Below the pieces are notes generated by a model that saw only the letters and a program-made list of their open reading frames with translations, made no database searches and was not told where the DNA came from. Made by a program: the position numbers and the translations under genes. DNA of 62,731 bases from Bacteroidales bacterium KHT7 (lineage in GTDB: Bacteria; Bacteroidota; Bacteroidia; Bacteroidales; Bacteroidaceae): the NCBI GenBank assembly GCA_900102385.1, contig FNBQ01000020.1:19978-82708 (forward strand). Reading direction: 5' to 3'. Of the stretch, positions 61,161 through 62,731 are shown piece by piece; within the stretch, counting starts at the first letter, position 1; every line of letters begins with the position of its first letter.

Positions 61161-61856
61161 ATGATTCAGAATAGAAAACTGTTTGTTGCCGACGACAAAA
61201 TGGCAAACATGGTAAACGAGTTTCACGACATTATACTCGTTTTGCCGCGTTTCGGCATCAATCTCGGCTTTGGCGACCGCTCTGTTGCCGAGGTGTGCAA
61301 CATGTATAACGTAGATGTGGCGTTGTTCCTGATGGTTGGCAACATCTACGGAGTTGAGGGATATTATCCCGAGTCGATTCTGAACGAGCAGCAACTGAAA
61401 GCCTTGATAGACTATCTGATGAAATCGCACCGCTACTATCTTGACGAGCGCGTGGGACACATCGGAAATCATCTTCTGCACATAGCCAACAGCATAGAGC
61501 CAAAGTTCGGCAATATCCTGAAGAAGTTTTTCGATGACTATCGCACCGAGGTTGCCAGTCATTTCAGTTTCGAGGAAGATAGTGTCTTTCCTTACATCGA
61601 CTCTCTGCTGAAGGGCGAGGAGAAAGTCACGTTCAGCATCCGCCAGTTCGAAGAAAACCACAGCAACATCGAGGACAAACTCGATGATTTGATAAACATC
61701 ATCGTTAAGTATCTGCCCGGCGATTCGCTGCCGCGTGAGCGCACATCGGTCTTGTTCGATTTGTTCAGGCTGTCTTCAGACCTGAAGAAACACGCTCTTA
61801 TTGAGGATTATTTACTTGCTCCATCGGTTGAGGCTCTTGAAAACGAGATGAAATGA
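61161..61856 (+). CDS. Hemerythrin-domain protein (RIC/ScdA-like C-terminal part)
   Basis: A 231-aa protein. The N-terminal 75 residues resemble a short DUF1858-like or helical region (SVAEVCNMYNVDVALFLMVGN). The C-terminal 150 residues form a hemerythrin-like four-helix bundle with the likely di-iron ligands in HIGNHLLH, VASHFSFEEDSVFPYI, FEENHSNIEDKL and KKHALIEDYLL. Such domains bind a non-haem di-iron centre and react with oxygen or nitric oxide. The stop overlaps the start of the LuxR-type gene by four bases (ATGA), so the two are made together and probably act together. Confidence 0.82.
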   Translation: MIQNRKLFVADDKMANMVNEFHDIILVLPRFGINLGFGDRSVAEVCNMYNVDVALFLMVGNIYGVEGYYPESILNEQQLKALIDYLMKSHRYYLDERVGHIGNHLLHIANSIEPKFGNILKKFFDDYRTEVASHFSFEEDSVFPYIDSLLKGEEKVTFSIRQFEENHSNIEDKLDDLINIIVKYLPGDSLPRERTSVLFDLFRLSSDLKKHALIEDYLLAPSVEALENEMK

Positions 61857-62482
61857 AGAAGAAGGTAGTACTATTAAGTGATTCGGAAATTGTGTCTTTG
61901 GGCATGAGTGCGATAATTGGCAATATGCCCGATTTTGTTTTGGTTGAGCGCACATCGTCGCTCGAGTTGGCGCAGTCGGCAGTTATCCACAACCGTGCGG
62001 AGATGCTCATCGTAGAGCCGCATATCATCGATTATTCTACCCGAAATGCCGTGCGTGGCGTTCTGCACAACATTCCGTCTACCATCGGATACAGCCTTGT
62101 TGCACTTATGACGCACTATGTTGACAGAAGTGTTCTGAAGCAGTTCGACGGCTACATCGAACTTTCAGACGGTGCAGAGCAGATTGAGGATGTGCTTCGC
62201 CAGTGCATATCAGGCGACAAGCCTAAGGATTTGGCAGAGCCTGTGGTTGGAACAAACGCTTATGCCATGAACGAGGATTTGTCGGAACGCGAAATCGAGG
62301 TGCTTGTGGCTGTGGCAAAGGGCTTGCAGAACAAGGAAATTGCCGAGACTCTGAATATTTCGGTTCACACTGTAATGTCGCACCGAAAGAACATCATAGC
62401 AAAGACAGGGATTAAGTCTATTGCCGGTCTCACGGTCTATGCGCTGATGAACGGCTTGATAGAGGAATCGGCAATAAAGTAA
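61853..62482 (+). CDS. LuxR/NarL-type response regulator with degenerate receiver
   Basis: A 209-aa regulator. The C-terminal LuxR helix-turn-helix is complete (LSEREIEVLVAVAKGLQNKEIAETLNISVHTVMSHRKNIIAKTGI, about 143-187). The N-terminal domain looks like a receiver fold (KKVVLLSDSEIVSLGMSAIIG), but the expected phospho-acceptor aspartate is replaced: the third strand reads AEMLIVEPHIID, with Glu at the Asp position, and no conserved Lys after it is evident. It may be phosphorylation-independent and linked to the hemerythrin partner with which it overlaps. Target genes unknown. Confidence 0.85.
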   Translation: MKKKVVLLSDSEIVSLGMSAIIGNMPDFVLVERTSSLELAQSAVIHNRAEMLIVEPHIIDYSTRNAVRGVLHNIPSTIGYSLVALMTHYVDRSVLKQFDGYIELSDGAEQIEDVLRQCISGDKPKDLAEPVVGTNAYAMNEDLSEREIEVLVAVAKGLQNKEIAETLNISVHTVMSHRKNIIAKTGIKSIAGLTVYALMNGLIEESAIK

Positions 62483-62502
62483 GCCGAAGGGAAAAAATAT
62501 AA

Positions 62503-62731
62503 GAGGGTGTGTCAAAATAGGCACATCCTTTTTTTATATCAAAGCCCCGACTTTCTCAAGCCAGGGCTTCGTTATGTCGTAAAGTTTTCGTATCTTTACA
62601 ACATGCAATATAAAACGCAACAAAGATACCACTTTCGTCCGTATTCTCCAAATCAGACGATACTTTTTCCTCAGAGAATCGACAAGGACATTGCCCAGGA
62701 CGACCCAGTCCGTCTTGTGAGCAGCGTAGTT
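62503..62731 (+). mobile_element. Left end of an IS1182-like insertion sequence (truncated by the window)
   Basis: GAGGGTGTGTCAAAATAGGCACATCC at 62503-62528 looks like the terminal inverted repeat and is itself a small hairpin. It is followed by a hairpin AAGCCC...GGGCTT (about 62542-62570) that would block read-through, and then by the transposase start. The right end lies outside the window. Confidence 0.75.
62603..62731 (+). CDS. IS1182-family transposase, N-terminal fragment
   Basis: An ORF running off the window edge, 43 codons visible. It starts MQYKTQQRYHFRPYSPNQTI and continues LFPQRIDKDIAQDDPVRLVSSVV. The pattern (F-x-P-Y-x-x-N-Q-x-x-L-F-P, then the H/D-P-V-R-x-V block) is the conserved N-terminus of IS1182/IS5-related transposases (DUF772). 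It lies about 100 bases inside the IS end, as expected. Confidence 0.8.
   Translation, partial: MQYKTQQRYHFRPYSPNQTILFPQRIDKDIAQDDPVRLVSSVV

Overview
The window comes from a Prevotella-like member of the Bacteroidales. The evidence is the Bacteroidetes-type promoters (a -7 box TAnnTTTG, often with TTTG about 19-22 bases upstream, and no clear Shine-Dalgarno sites), two SusC/SusD pairs, SusC leaders and lipoprotein signals typical of the group, a fimbrillin-like lipoprotein, and moderate to low GC. No rRNA, tRNA or CRISPR array was seen.

Layout. 1-476: an 11-base phased repeat array, a heptamer array and a terminator. 575-4577: a small His-rich protein, an EamA permease (minus), an AAA ATPase plus DUF4435/Toprim pair resembling the PARIS anti-phage system, and an AraC regulator. 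4593-27875: a glycan-utilisation region with a GH5 beta-mannanase, a secreted protein, a CE7-type esterase, and two SusC/SusD/lipoprotein sets. The second set continues into a membrane protein (DUF6057-like) and a TolB/PD40 lipoprotein carrying a CXXCH haem-type motif. 28122-31911: three tandem paralogous exported proteins with barrel-like C-termini. 32012-33310 (minus): an AAA/DUF4143 ATPase behind two 33-base-spaced palindromes.

33899-40198: the branched-chain amino-acid operon ilvD-ilvB-ilvN-acyl-ACP thioesterase-ilvC. It is preceded by a 24-codon leader ORF rich in Val/Ile/Leu codons and by mutually exclusive antiterminator and terminator hairpins, which is a complete ribosome-mediated attenuator. 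40544-43404: a large fimbrillin-like lipoprotein flanked by two small proteins that share a YVKP motif. 43526-44083: a 156-base MITE-like inverted-repeat element, then a second 11-mer array flanked on both sides by heptamers.

44068-52147: a second, amplified DUF6057-like/CXXCH-TolB locus. One TolB gene is divergent from two membrane-protein genes, which are followed by another TolB gene, with a RluA pseudouridine synthase coupled to the end. 52154-56027 (minus): a PMT-like membrane protein, a DUF3592 protein, a VanX-type dipeptidase and a uridine phosphorylase. 56304-61098: the rhamnose catabolic operon rhaB-rhaA-rhaT-rhaD. 61133-62482: a hemerythrin-domain protein overlapping a LuxR-type regulator with a degenerate receiver. 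62503-end: the left end of an IS1182-like insertion sequence.

The most interesting items are the ilv attenuator, the three-fold DUF6057-like/CXXCH-TolB module, a dispersed palindromic element whose two copies show compensatory base changes (6033-6164, with a third copy at 17975-18042), the composite 11-mer/heptamer arrays, and the expanded 45-base repeats in the second susC leader.
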